NCBI GenBank assembly: GCA_016169945.1
Contig: JADLSH010000377.1
Coordinates: forward strand, 2,844,001 to 2,908,000
Direction of reading: 5' to 3'
DNA: 64,000 nucleotides
Origin: Trachythela sp. YZ-2020
Lineage: Eukaryota > Cnidaria > Anthozoa > Malacalcyonacea > Clavulariidae
The notes beneath the pieces were generated by a model. It saw only the letters and a list, made by a program, of their open reading frames with translations, ran no database searches and had not been told where the DNA came from. Below are positions 25,011-37,178 of the stretch, in pieces; the stretch's first letter is position 1; each line of letters opens with the position of its first letter. A program made the position numbers and the translations under genes.

Positions 25011-25385
25011 ACCATGACACAGGTAACCATGACACGCAAATCACTCACGTGCGCATCTTTTTAACCTTAATAATTGTCCTTTGGATTTGGAATTAAAATT
25101 AATAAAAACTGAAACAAAATGCATGTAGAGAAATGTAAGTATTAAGCCGAAAACTTTTTGATTTGCTATTTTCTCTGGTATGAGACAAGACTTGACTGCC
25201 TGCTGCGTTACCCTGCGTACTGCAATTCACTAATTTAGAAACGTTCACTAGCTTCATTCTTGATATGGATGGCGAACAATTTATGTAATATTTCCAGCAC
25301 GACTATAAGAGCTCTTATTAAAATGCAATTTAGAATCCAACTTAAAATGCGACCATTTTAGATTTGATAAAACGTGAACTGGGAG

Positions 25386-28014
25386 TACACAGTAAAAACA
25401 AATTGGTTAAAATGACCAAAACCAATCAAAAGACGCTTGAAAAAAATAATTAATCAAATAGGTTTTAATTACAAATAAATACTAAGTTTATAATACAAAA
25501 TAAATATATTAATAATTGAGAATATATAGCATGTATCTATATACAGTATATTTGTCAGGACAATTTCTGGTTAGACCCGACCGGTGGCTGTATACAGTAT
25601 AATTTATGTAGATTAAGAGCTTAAAGAAGCGATCAAGTCCATTCAGCATATGCACTCTGTGACGACCCTCACAAGAATACATAGTACATGATGCACTCTA
25701 CATTGAGGTGATATAACAGAAACAAAAACAGATCCGTCCCGAAATAATCTTTCACTCATAATCTCACATACAATTATACAGGGGATACTGTCAGAAGAAT
25801 TAAGTGGATCGAAGATTTTATTACATCTTGTATCCCACATGCATGACTAAAAGCACTTGACTGCCTCTTCAAGGAATCCATGCACTTCCTGCATGGTAGT
25901 TTATATATATATAAAGTTCAAGTTCTATCTACCATCATGAATACTTATAAATATACATTCTATAGATCACAGCAATACTTAGTCCAGTTTATTGCATATA
26001 AAGCTTTAAATTTCCGGTAGCTGGTCAGTGCGGACTTAATCAGTATCTTCAAACAATGCATCATGGGCTTTTTGGCGGGCTCATTCCTTTACTAATCCCA
26101 TAACATATCAATGTCTCATTTCTTCAGTCAACCATTGAAGACAATCTTTCTTAAATTCATCCCTACCTTCCCAACCTCCAATTCCCAAGACTCTCCTTGC
26201 TTCCTCGGTGATCTGTTAATTTAAGTAAGAAAGCAAAAAAGTTTTTCTTTGCCAACAAATAACATTACCTATGTCATACACTTATGATATCTACACATCA
26301 GATATCAGCCATAAGTTTGTTGAGGTCATACTACCAATTTTTGTACATACTAGATTCGAAATGACAAATCTCTTTTGACAAATACATCTCTTTTGCAAAA
26401 GAAAACAAAACATTTCAAAAGTTCAGATTAAGGAAACACTGCAATCTTACAAAGTTAGCTGTGAGTGAATAGAAGTCTGAAAGTAACACAAATGCATGAA
26501 GGGACAATTTGAATGATATTCACATTATGTATACTTTGTACCATGCTTATAGTCATTGCCGGTAAATTTTAACATATATAATTGGATATTCTCATCATAA
26601 CTGCTTTGTCCCAACTTTAGCGTCAGCCAAAATATCAAATCTGAGTAGTTCTGTATCAGTGCATCATTGACATTTTGACAACATAAGCCAGAAACATTGT
26701 AAATCATCATTCTTGCTGACTTCACAGCAGTGCTAATTTGGTTAATAGGCTAAGTGCAACACTTTTCCCTTGGCCTTTTATAAACAGTATTGTCTGCAAA
26801 ATAGGGTGCATTGCCACTTGCCGAGTTAAAATATTATGCACAAGGGTATATTAAATCCTTGGTAAAATTAAACAAACAACCCTAAAGCTGCAAGGAAGTG
26901 CAATGTAAAGGAATATTTTAAATTTACATTTTCCTGAAAAGTACTCACTGGAACTTCTTGTTATAGAACTTAGTGGCTGTTTACAATATGCTTGCTTCAG
27001 TTACTCAAACCAGAGTAACCCACCCAGCTCTGTCAATTTGTCATTTGCTGTGGTACAATAATTTGCTGGAAAATGAAAATTGGGATTCCATACAATATAA
27101 TGAATTACTTGTGTCAACAGCAACAACACACGAGCTTTAGTTCTGTTCAATTTTAGGTTTTATAAAGCATGCCTTGCATCATAACAAGGTTATGATAATA
27201 AATTAAACAGGGCACATTGTAATTAAAGGGTTAAGTGACTCAGAAAATTAAAATGTACTCTCCCTCAACTGTACTTTTACACTGTTAAAGGGAGATCAAG
27301 GGGAAAGTTGGCTTATTTTTTGCTTTTCAACTAGTGATTTTCAACTTTTGTCTATTCTATTTGGTGACGAGGCTGACCTACCAATGGGACCTTGTTCGAA
27401 AGAGCCCCTGGGGGACCAGAGCCACAGTTTGACTTAAGGAGGACTTTACACCCAATGCACCTAGGGCCTGTGGATTATTTTCAATTAAGACCGGGCACCC
27501 CACAAGTTGTTTATTTGGGAACTAAGCTGTCCAGCCTATGGAATATCCCTGCCAGGATCTGGGCAGAGTACTAATGCTGTATGTAAATTAATATCAATCA
27601 ATCAGGGCTTCATCGAAAAACACCTTCGGGTGACATGAACCCCCTGTTAAAATGTTATTATCATTCATTCATCAAAATATTTATTCAGGGAAACTTTATA
27701 AAATTAATAAATACATAATAGGCCCTTGCAGGAGGATCTAAAGGTTAGCCCTATTATTGATCCACTAAATTGGGCCTGTTTGGCCCTTGTTGGATCCCTA
27801 AATTGGTCATTCAACATTGAGTGACGAAAAAAAATTGGTTAAATTGACCAATTTAAATTGGTAGAAAATGCAACCAATTAAAAATTGGTTGTTTTAACCA
27901 ATATTAATTGGTCATTTCAGAATAACCAATTCATGAATTGGTTAAAATGACCAATTCAAATTGGTTACAACCAATAAAAATTGGTCTTTTTAACCAGTTT
28001 GTTTTTACTGTGTA
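25386..28014. mobile_element. Segment bounded by 32-nt inverted repeats (TA target)
   Basis: The left end TACACAGTAAAAACAAATTG (25386) continues to GACC at 25417. The right end (27983-28014) is its inverse with 2 mismatches in 32. Both termini can be read as CACAGTAAAAA next to a TA dinucleotide, as expected for Tc1/mariner-type TA duplication. The right subterminal region (27835-27995) is packed with AATTGGTT/AACCAATT palindromes. I find no transposase inside. It is either one 2.6-kb nonautonomous element or two related MITE ends in opposite orientation. Confidence 0.55.
25985..26212 (-). CDS. Possible terminal exon with polyadenylation signal, unknown protein
   Basis: On the minus strand a splice acceptor (TTAACAG, just above 26212) is followed by 34 codons rich in Glu, Lys, Arg and Trp. 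They start Ile-Thr-Glu-Glu-Ala-Arg-Arg-Val-Leu-Gly and end Glu-Met-Arg-His-stop at 26108. An AATAAA signal follows 115-120 bases downstream (plus strand TTTATT at 25988-25993). The amphipathic, low-repeat composition looks like real coding sequence. I do not recognise the family, and no convincing upstream exon was found; the 66-codon minus frame at 26525-26725 is a weak candidate. It lies inside the inverted-repeat-bounded segment. Confidence 0.35.
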
Positions 28015-31000
28015 CTTTGAAGGGTAATCCAAATTTTGGATGTAATCACGCGTTTAAAAATTAAGTATATAAATTTACGTTTCTCGTATCAATGAAGGCC
28101 AAGTCTTTAACTGTCAAATGTTACCTTGCTTGTATAATTGCGAAGAAAAATGACCAAATGCAATACAATACAATAGAATACGATTTGAAATTTCGATCAA
28201 AAAACACATTTTTCCCAGTGCCGTAGCCAAGTCTCTCTTTCCCGCCATTCATGGCGCCATTATAAATAAAAGTTGCTTATATATGTGGGAAACAAATAGG
28301 CATTGCAAGTTCCTTGCAAACTTCCACTTCCTTTAAATGTTTTAACCACGAAGACTCTCTATTCTTAAATTTGGATCCGAAAAATTTCAATACTCAAACA
28401 ATAGGCTTGCACTTAATTCCCAATGGTGGAAAAATGCGATTTTGATCGTTTATTCTAAATCGGATCGTGTTTGGCATGATAACATGCCAAAGTTGATTAC
28501 CCCTTTTATACACTATTTCAGTTGTAGTACTTGCAATAGTCGAATGTACAATCCAAATGCGAAGAGTATAATTGCCTGGGAATGAAATATTTTATCAAGT
28601 GAAATGTAATATAAATCGCCTCGTTGGATTTTAGGGTCAGCATTTATCATATTTGCATATTTACAAGTACGGTTCCATAAATCAAATTATTGCTTGATAT
28701 GGCAAAGAATATGGCATCTATAGGCTTACACACACGGATGGTGGAGAACTATTTTCTTGACGGACATAATGAGACTAGAAGTGTAAGAAGCAACTTTTTA
28801 CTTGCCAACCTCAACCGTTTGTTGCTAATTTTTAAATTTCTGCGTGAATGTATATCTCTGAGAATAACAAAAATAGCTGTCAAATTACACATTTTTGTAT
28901 GACTGCGACCAATAATGGCTCAGTACAATCCGATGAGAAATGTGTCAGAAATATAATTTTCACTTTTGGGAATTAAACGAATTTTTGACCATTTGTCGAA
29001 ATGATGGTTGCCTATTTGTGCATTGCCACTTCAGTCTGCAAACTGCAAGTTTCGTAAAATGTTTCAACCACAACATTTTACTGTTAAATCGCGATTTGAA
29101 CCTACTTTAAATTTACCAAACTTGATAAATTGCCCATGGATTACGGCATTTTGTTAAATTAAAATTCTTAAATTTGAATGCAAAATGAGAATATTTCCAT
29201 TAGCAAGACAATAGCTTTGCACTCAACTCTCAAGCAACAACAACAAGGGCAGCAACATTTATTCGTGTCTTAAAATAACTATTTACGTAACAAATGTGGA
29301 AAAATGCGTTTTCAACCAGCAATGTTTAATCGTATCATGATCGTAATGATACAAAAATGGTACCATTTGACAACTAAAAGACACGTTATTTACCGGTTGC
29401 GAGGTCCGGATGAGACAAACTGTGCCCGAGGTCTTGAAAACGGGCCGAGCCCGCAAAATTTATGTAAAATTTAAGAATTTATTAAAATTGAAAATTCCAG
29501 TGTAGCGAAATAATTTGAGATCAGTGCAATGTGAAATGAAAGCGAGGCGTTGAAAGAAAACACGAAGACGAAAACTCACGAAAACTGGCAAGAAACTCAC
29601 AAGAAAAACATAGTTTCTGTAAAAATGTGAACGATATTTTTTTAAAAAGGGCAGCAGAAAAGCATAGGAATGAAAAGTTTTGGCCTGGTTTTATGGTGTT
29701 TAGTGTTGCTTCGACAAGGATATCTTCGTGTTTACTTGCTTTGCCCATAAAAAAAACTCATAAAGTGAATCATGCAGTGAATGCACGTATTTTGACTTCG
29801 ATCAACGCTTTCTACTAAAACTGGACAATGAACAAGGTATGCTGTAACTGTTTTTCTGGTCGTTTCACGATAAAAAACATATAGGCTCAACTTTGTATGC
29901 CAAGGGCCAAGGCTTTAATTTTTTTTACAACATGTATACGAAAAGTACTTCAACAAATGGGCAGAAAAATCATATTTTCACTACAGTTGGTCCATGTTTT
30001 TCAGTTTTTTGTATGGAGAAAAGTTTTTTCTTCTATGATATCTTTTTTAACTGTATTTTTTTAACTTTAATGTTGCCAAATACTGAAATACATGAGCATT
30101 TAAAACAAATGTATTAGTTTTCTCGGCGCATCGTGCTTAGTATGAAGCCTTCAGACTTGATGCAATTCATTTTTGTACGCCAACTATCGTTATAGGCTAG
30201 CTTTTTGAACTTTTTGGGTAGATTTTTTAATCTAAAAATTGTTTCACACCTGTGTTTTGTCGCGCAATCCAGAGCGGGCCGGATCAGTTTCAGAGAGGGC
30301 CGGATGCAAAAATCCGGACCGCTCTGAAACGCTCGCTAGCCAATAAGATTGGTTTATTTTCATAGAGAAAAAATAATGATCTTTATTGCTAAGAAAAATA
30401 GTAATAATATATAAACTAAATAATAAACGCATGTAACATGCTAAAATTGGATTATCTCTTTCCATACACCCTGTAGTATTCAGAGACGGAAGCCCGCTCC
30501 TTCACCACTTCTCATTTATGTTGTTTTTGATACGTGAAGTAGCGGTAACTTTACATAAAATGTTACATTTTCAAGTCTTATATAGTAAAATGTTCACAGT
30601 TCCGTACAAATAGTGTTGTACGCTTATATGTGGCAATTTGTAGTAAGTAATGGTATTTTACTGTTTTTGAAAACTTTGGCGTTTAATCGTTTTAAGAAGA
30701 ACTCTGTACCTGTAATGTATGGTGCATGTCTTTGATGACCAGCCTAGGTAATTAGCACGCCATTTAAGGCTAGTATCTCCAAATTCCCACCATGTGAACT
30801 CATATTTTTTACGGTTTGCATTTGATTTAGCTAAAAAAAAATTCAACTATATCCATTTTGACCTCATATGTATTCCAACTTTGGGCTAAAATTTTCTCAA
30901 ACGTTCATTAATGTGTCGGTACTCAACGTTCTAACAATTTACCAACATTTGTATGATAAATAAAAAAATTAATAAATTTCTGATCTTTAATTTTCTGTAA

Positions 31001-31096
31001 AACGTTTGAACTATAGATTGTTTGCAACAGATCGAAGAAATATGATATCAAAAGGAAAAAAATTAATGGATGGGGTCCATAATCCATTAACTTTCG
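28015..31096. other. Unassigned AT-rich DNA
   Basis: Several open frames of 60-75 codons occur on both strands (for example 28690-28902, 29521-29818 and 29893-30117), but none shows a recognisable domain, splice-site pairing or codon pattern. A pair of TCCGGA/GGCCGG-rich patches near 29400-29460 and 30250-30330 hints at an old repeat. I see no supportable gene. Confidence 0.5.
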
Positions 31097-31275
31097 TCAT
31101 AGGCGTAGGAAGCAACTTTAACTTTGAGGGCACTTCGTCTTAAGGGCACCTCTTCTATTAGAAAAGGACACTTTATTCATTGTTTTAGCTGGAGAAAAGG
31201 CACTCTGAAGAAAACTTGGGGGGTTGGGCATGTGCCCTCTGTGCCCCCTACCGTGGTTCCTACGACACTTTCGTT
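31097..31275. mobile_element. Possible small MITE
   Basis: The left side has GGCGTAGGAAGCAAC and a GAGGGCAC motif. The right side has GTGCCCCC followed by GTGGTTCCTACGAC, an imperfect inverse. The ends are loose and no target duplication is clear, so this is tentative. Confidence 0.3.
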
Positions 31276-31525
31276 CTCGCTGAACCTCGCATTTCGAGTA
31301 TATTAAAGTTTTGTCTGTATATGCTTCCTGCCTGGGTCACAAGACTCATTGTGTCAGTTGCAAGCCAAAGCGAATGACCTTTTGAGGCGAAAAAGTTTGA
31401 TTTAAATTATAATAAACCGCAATCTTTGGACATGGAAATTATCATATATCGCAACTCCTGGACATACTTCTGCGGGGCTATGCCTCTTGTTCGACGCCAA
31501 CGCGGCGCTACACGACAACGCGCAG

Positions 31526-32345
31526 ATAATGGAATTCAGCCATCGGCGAACGAGCTTCGACAACAATGCTTAGACAAAGGACTGTCTGACCACGGCCGTT
31601 GAAACACATTGATCGCGAGACTGCAAGAACATGCTTTAACGTACATGCGAAAGCCCTCTGCTAAACGACGCTCAGTTGGCCCAAATCCAATCGATCGTCG
31701 CGAGGACGGTTGAACAATCGGTGAACGTTATCGCCACAAACGCCGCTCGTGATGCACTACAAGCCATGGCAAGTGCGCCTTTGACAGTCCCTACGAATGA
31801 GCCAGAACAATTACGCACTGAGCTTTCGTCGATAAACAACACCACACCAATCTCGACGCCAATGTTCCAAAGGTTCGAGCCCGAAGCGCAGCATTCCTCC
31901 CTACCGAGTCTTCCTGCTACCAACCGTCTTCCATAATATGGACAGTCTTTCCACGACGTACCGGCATCATATGTGAAGAATATCCGGTCGGGTTAGTTTT
32001 CCGAACTGTCTAAACTTTGCCAAATAAATTTATTTAGTAGAGTAGACGAACAGCCTGTTATGTTGGCGCTCGAAAACTCTATCATTAATGTTGAGCCGTC
32101 CACTCAGTGCACCACAAATATTACGGACAACGCGAACAAATATTGTTTACCTCGCGTGTTGCAAAAACCGGATGCGTCAGGACTTTTCGACGTTCGCTCA
32201 TTTGCTGACCAATTTAGGAACCGATGCCGATAGCCAATCAGAGCAAGGAAGTCTGTCTCATATGAGCAGAATTGTCGGCAATCGTTTGAAGTTAAACTCA
32301 GTGAACTCTATTAACCTACCGCGATTTCGCCGGAAGGATGCTTAG
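31526..32345 (+). pseudogene. Broken SAP-domain retroelement-like gene
   Basis: The first part reads Glu-Leu-Arg-Gln-Gln-Cys-Leu-Asp-Lys-Gly-Leu-Ser, then after a stop Leu-Ile-Ala-Arg-Leu-Gln-Glu-His. This fits the helix-turn-helix of a SAP DNA-binding domain. One frame over, from about 31665, an Ala-rich stretch (Ile-Val-Ala-Arg-Thr-Val-Glu-Gln) runs on with in-frame stops near 31934 and 31997 to a segment ending Leu-Phe-Asp-Val-Arg-Ser-Phe-Ala. GC content is higher than the surroundings. I have seen similar SAP-headed proteins in cnidarian retroelements, but the element type is not proven. Several stops and at least one frameshift make it dead. Confidence 0.5.
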
Positions 32346-32592
32346 AAATATCATATTTTTCCAGTCAAAATTTAAGATTTCGACTTGGTAACACCTCAAA
32401 CCTTATTCCCTAATCTACCCAGCCTGACATCTACCTGAGTATGAATATGATTGTTACTAGCTTCTAACATAAAATTGCCATCAAGTTGCAAGATATGATG
32501 ACTTGGCCGGCCGTCTAACATATATAGTTGTAAAATTTTAACTTATTTGTAAAATTTGGAATAGTCGTAAAATCTCGAATAGCTGTAAAATC

Positions 32593-32887
32593 TCGATTAT
32601 CGAACACTTTTATCCGATTCTCGACATGAATTCTGATTCTCGAGGAATCCTGATTCTCGAATACTTTTGTCCGATTCTCGACATGAATTCTGATTCTCGA
32701 CATGAATTCTGATTCTCGAACACCTTTGGCCGATTCTCGACATGAATTCTGATTCTCGACATGAATCCTGATTCTCGAATACTTTTGTCCGATTCTCGAC
32801 ATGAATTCTGATTCTTGACATGAATTCTGACCGATTCTCGACATGAATTCTTATTCTCGAATACTTTTGTCCGATTCTCGACACTGT
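32593..32887. repeat. Minisatellite of alternating 19- and 21-bp modules
   Basis: Modules share GATTCTCGA followed either by CATGAATTCT (19 bp) or by a variant of ATACTTTTGTCC (21 bp), in mixed order. The minus strand is open in two frames across the array, giving Ser-Arg-Ile and Val-Glu-Asn repeats. The changing module length shifts the frame, which argues against a coding repeat. Confidence 0.85.
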
Positions 32888-33789
32888 CCGACTCATAAAG
32901 TTTCGTAAATGTGGAACAATATATTTCCGTTGGATAGCCTGAGAGAATGCTCCGTCTCCCCCCTCCGCAATGGCTATCATTGATGAAATTAACGATGGAT
33001 TTATTGACGTCACAAGCAGGGTTAGCGATATAAAGTTATCATCGGTGACCAAGTTACAATTATTAGATATTTAGAATGTTGCCAGACAATCTGTTATTTG
33101 ATATACTCCCCGAGCCGGCGCGAAGCGCCGTGCGAGGGTACTAATTCCGCTCGCATATTTACGCCCGGGTATGTGAAAACATTGTGGAATTCAAAGTCGT
33201 CCGCCATTTTTTTTCGTCATGGACGGAACTCTACCTTTTTGTAAGTTATGCACATGTGCAAGTTAAAACCGAGAGAAAACTGGTAACTAGCAACATCATG
33301 ATTGGCTAAGACAACGATTTTCTTAATTTATATGATACGTCAGAAAAATAGCTGCAATCTTCGCATTTTATTTTTGGCATTGATGACTTTTTTCAAGTGG
33401 GACATATTAATTCAGACAAACATTAAGTCTCCAAAACAAGATAAACGGGTAAGTGTTTATTTTGCATACTTGCTTTTGCAGTTTTGCCGTCAATTGGCAT
33501 GCAGTCCATGCACTACAGTTTGTGGTTTTGAAAATGCGTAGTTCATCCTGTGGTCAATAACAACAATGACTAATCTTAAAAATTGTTTTAGTATTAATTC
33601 AAATACGTTATATAGAATAAGAAACGACATATTTAATCTCAAAAACTTCATAGTATAAAAATACTGTTCAAATAACAGTTGAAGTTTTATGACAATTTCG
33701 AAACGTTTTGTGAGACGTTTAAGATTGAATTTTAGAGTAAATCAAAGCTAAACGAGTACGTAATAATATAGCTACTTTATATAGTTGGG

Positions 33790-33995
33790 CAATTGATAAT
33801 TTTACAGTTAAAAGTACAAACGTTATCATTATTTTGCCATTTTGTACCAAAAATAAAAGAAATATATGGCCGGTTGCGTGTTACCATGGTTACAGTGATC
33901 AACTCAGTACTTCATGTTACAATAACTTTTGGGGAGTATATATTGCTTGGGTTCTAATGGGCGAGGGGTTTCTGCATGCATGTATTTCTAGTTAC
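33790..33995 (+). repeat. Diverged third copy of the transposase 3' flank
   Basis: This stretch shares phrases such as GCGTGTTACCA, AGTACTTCATGTTACAATAAC and GGCGAGGGG with 42690-42890 and 50060-50240, which follow the two DDE transposases. No transposase remains here. It is either a solo transposon end or an older local duplicate. Confidence 0.55.
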
Positions 33996-34149
33996 CGAAG
34001 TATGATTTTGGGCGCACACCGTCCATTGGCTTTCTGGGTAAAATACTTGCGTGACCCTGCTTGTGATGTAACATGCATATCCACAATAATGACAGTTTGC
34101 TGATTATGATACTTTCTGTCAAAATGTCGATCTCTGCAGCTAAGAAAGA

Positions 34150-35785
34150 TAGGAACAGCTACGAAGGGAGATATATATATATATGTAACAAATTTTAAAA
34201 GGTATTTTAAATAAGACAAATTAATCTTTTATTGCCATATCCCTTTAGGTCCTTCCATTCTAAACCCACTACGGTGCCCTTTTAAAGGCTCCCAACCATA
34301 TTTACAATAACGAAAAAACGTGTGTACTTATAATTAATGTAACTCTTGCATTATCACACCTAGCAACGTACACTCCGATCAACAAATACAGAACTGCTCC
34401 AAATTCACAACCCCTGACTAAAAACGTATGGAGATATATCTTTTTATGTTGCTAGACCAAGACTATGAAAACGAAATTCCTTCCATCTTGGGAAAAAGTG
34501 AATCAATAACACACCTTTTTTTTAGAAAAACTTTGTAGGTTGTACGCATATAATATTACTATTATATATTATTTATTTATTATTAAAGTCTGAAAGTAAA
34601 TGAGGCAGTATAATGGTGCAAAGATCGATCGCAAGAATCTCAAGCAACGTACTGTAATGGGAAGTGAGGGACATTTCGTCAAAAATTTCAGTCGTGAATG
34701 TATAATTCGAGCAGGAATTGTGTAAACTTATTTCAACTAGAGTAACGACCGAATACAAATTTTAATAATTTTTATAAAATACATTATACCTTGCATTCTG
34801 ACTTTTTGAACGATGTTGGAAACTAAAACGATATCATTCATAATAGATTTTTAGACGCGTTCTCTGATTCTAAAAAATTAGAAAACTACGACTTTTTGCC
34901 AGTTGCGAAAATATGTCTAAAATATTGTTATGTGAATCTAAATCGTAAAAATATTTGGTGACCAGTTTATCTACACAAAAAATAATAAAAGGAAGTTGGA
35001 GGCTCTGTTGGTGTTCCAAACGGAGTCATAAACAATCATCCAGATGCGATGAATCATTCTACTTTAGCTGTTTATAGCATTCCACTATTTCTACCAAAAT
35101 GTTATTACTAGTAAAATACCTCAATAGATTTTTCCTCAGTTTTTAACGAATTACCTTGCACATGGTCACATTGCTTGTCTTAAATTTAAACCATGACCAG
35201 TTGCACTCCACGGCTACATAGGGGAACCTTTTCTAATTACCGTACCTAGAGTATTTTTATGAAATGCCAACAACGTTTCAACCATATTTTAGTTATCGTC
35301 TGCCATGACGTTTGAAAATGCGTTATTTTGTAAAATCACTGAATACTCTGCAATGATTTTACGCTTTACATTGAGTAAACACTAATACCCCATTGGAGAT
35401 TACCACCTTAACTTGAAAGTTTAATATCGCATCCGTAGCACGAATCCTGCAGCAAAATATAATTCTGTTCATACTCAAAATTACCATAATTACCACGGTG
35501 TGATATTATGCACCTAAAAATTGTGAAATTCCGAAATATATCAACCATGCAGCAACAGAACAAGTTTTCTGGATCGTCGCCGAGTAGATTACCAGTTTAG
35601 CATTGAGGTTATTTAGGATGTATACATTAAATCAAATATGCAAGACAAAAGTCTGTTTAATTTTGAATTTTCGATACAATATATCTATATAATATATATA
35701 CGTATTGTATTATGTATTTGTAATTATCTGAAATTCACCACCCCCCCCAGCTCTGCTGCATTACTTATCATGTCAAATAATGTTT
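34150..35785. other. Unassigned DNA 3' of the LamG gene
   Basis: AT-rich sequence without a supportable gene or clear repeat. The short open frames do not connect to splice sites. Confidence 0.5.
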
Positions 35786-35866
35786 TTCATTCATTCAATT
35801 TTTCATTCGTTTACTCGTTCGTTAGTTCGTTCTCTCATTCATTCGTTCGTTTATTCATTTATTCAT
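35786..35866. repeat. Degenerate tetranucleotide repeat (TTCA/TTCG)
   Basis: About 80 bases of TTCATTCGTTTA-type four-base repeats lie roughly 190 bases beyond the stop codon of the LamG exon. Confidence 0.8.
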
Positions 35867-36051
35867 ACTCTGACCCGCAGCCCTCCGTCAAAAGTTAACA
35901 TACAAACTTTGCACATGAAGCTGTTTATCACCTTATTTTGATGCCATTTAGTTAAAGATATAACGTTAACTATAAATTATCTATCAAGTTATCTATTTTC
36001 TGTGCTAAAAACTTCTTGAGTGAAGTGTGAATAGTAAGTAAGTGTCAGAGT

Positions 36052-36430
36052 TCATTTGCAACAAGGTGGTTGGAATCTTTCAACATTTCCTTTGATAACA
36101 AAATCACTGAACGCCACATAGTTGCCTTTCAAATTGTCAACACAAGAGGAGGCGAGACTCTCAATCTCAGCAGAAGAAAGGACTTTTTTCCAGATGTGGA
36201 CTTCAGCCAGTTCCCCAACGAACGCCGATGATGATTCGAAACCTCCTCCTACTGAATCTTGATCTTGGGCAATGATCCACTTCCCCCCACCTGGTAGAAT
36301 TTTTCCAGTCCCAATTGTCGTGTTATGAACGTTCGATCCATTCACGTAAACGACGAACTGTCCATCAGAAGACTGCCATGTAACACATACATGCTGAAAT
36401 TTATCAGTGTTATCCAAAACCGATCCAGTG
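36052..36430 (-). CDS. LamG-b: terminal exon, second half of LamG/pentraxin-like domain
   Basis: The acceptor is TTTGTAG at 36431-36432, and the preceding exon leaves AG so that AG+C makes Ser. The exon encodes the classic core Phe-Gln-His-Val-Cys-Val-Thr-Trp, then Tyr-Val-Asn-Gly-Ser, then a Phe-Val-Gly-Glu-Leu-Ala-Glu-Val-His-Ile-Trp strand. This is the signature of concanavalin-like LamG/pentraxin folds. It ends Pro-Pro-Cys-Cys-Lys-stop. The open frame continues 110 bases upstream past the acceptor, but that part has no domain similarity. Cysteines in both LamG exons probably pair as in the family. No polyadenylation signal was fixed. Confidence 0.88.
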
Positions 36431-36538
36431 CTACAAAGAGAATAATAGATATTGGATTCATCCGTATAGGTAATAAAATATTTGTTTAACATTGCGTTAA
36501 AATACTTATGTTGAACTAACTTATGTCGAACGTCTAAC

Positions 36539-37178
36539 AAAACTAAACCTTATCCCGCTTATGTATGACAGAGAACAGAAGGACTTGACTTTTTATTATA
36601 AATGCAAGTTCAATCTGGTAGATTTACACGTGGCACAGTATGTTGGAATTACGGCAAGCATGACACGTGCAGGCACCTCACACCTTTTAAGAACACAAGC
36701 TTGCAAGACTACCACATTCCAAAAGTCCTACTTTGTCAGAATTGTAAATGTGTGGAAATATGTATGTAAATCTGCTCCTTCCAACTGCTACGACGCTCTC
36801 TCCTCCTTTAAAACATACCTACACCAGGCTTACCTCCACCTTACTGCAACTTCCTACATTCCTGACCTACCTAGCTCTAACTCACTTATCACGACTGACT
36901 AATACTTCCATGTCAGTTTTCTATCTCTTCTCTCTTTTAATTTACTGTTCTTCTTGCTTTCCATTCTCTCTTCTTTTTTCTATTCTATATTTCTGTTTTC
37001 TGTTTGTACTGTCATGTCTAATGGTGAGCACCATGCATGGGACCTGGTCTCGTTTGTGCTTCGCCACTTTTGGCACCTTACATAGTGTTATGTTTCTATA
37101 TTAGTCTGTGTTAGTTATGTACAATAATGAATAGTTATTTGTGTGCCAAATAGAGCTGTTAAATTAAATTAAAATAAT
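36539..37178 (+). mobile_element. 3' end of a non-LTR retrotransposon (LINE)
   Basis: The plus frame reads Ile-Pro-Leu-Met-Tyr-Asp-Arg-Glu-Gln-Lys-Asp-Leu and continues to about 36900 with Thr-Ser-His-Leu-Leu-Arg-Thr-Gln and Phe-Lys-Thr-Tyr-Leu. This resembles the C-terminal tail found after the RT domain in CR1/jockey-like elements (RRLLPLMYxRExxDL). A 3' untranslated part and an ATTAAATTAAA-type tail follow near 37160. The open 113-codon frame shows the insertion is fairly young. It sits antisense in the intron between LamG-a and LamG-b. Everything 5' of this tail is missing, as usual for 5'-truncated LINEs. Confidence 0.7.

Larger units (their letters stand above)
19701..25045. repeat. Duplicated flank block C, copy 1
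   Basis: This flank matches 55470-62413 in the same order, apart from about 1.7 kb of Penelope-like and ribozyme sequence present only in the second copy and many smaller indels. It contains (TA)n and (TTA)n tracts, a telomere-like stretch and a dead reverse transcriptase fragment. I see no intact host gene. The match ends near the phrase GGTAACCATGACAC; beyond it the two copies diverge completely. Confidence 0.85.

Noticed and set aside
32515..33052. Minus-strand 109- and 151-codon repetitive proteins
   Set aside because: They are entirely made by the 19/21-bp minisatellite. The mixed module lengths change frame, so a conserved protein repeat is not plausible.
33110..33135. Small GC-rich hairpin (GGCGCGAAGCGCC) as a terminator or tRNA
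   Set aside because: There is no tRNA cloverleaf or box A/B, and rho-independent terminators do not apply. It is probably part of an old repeat.
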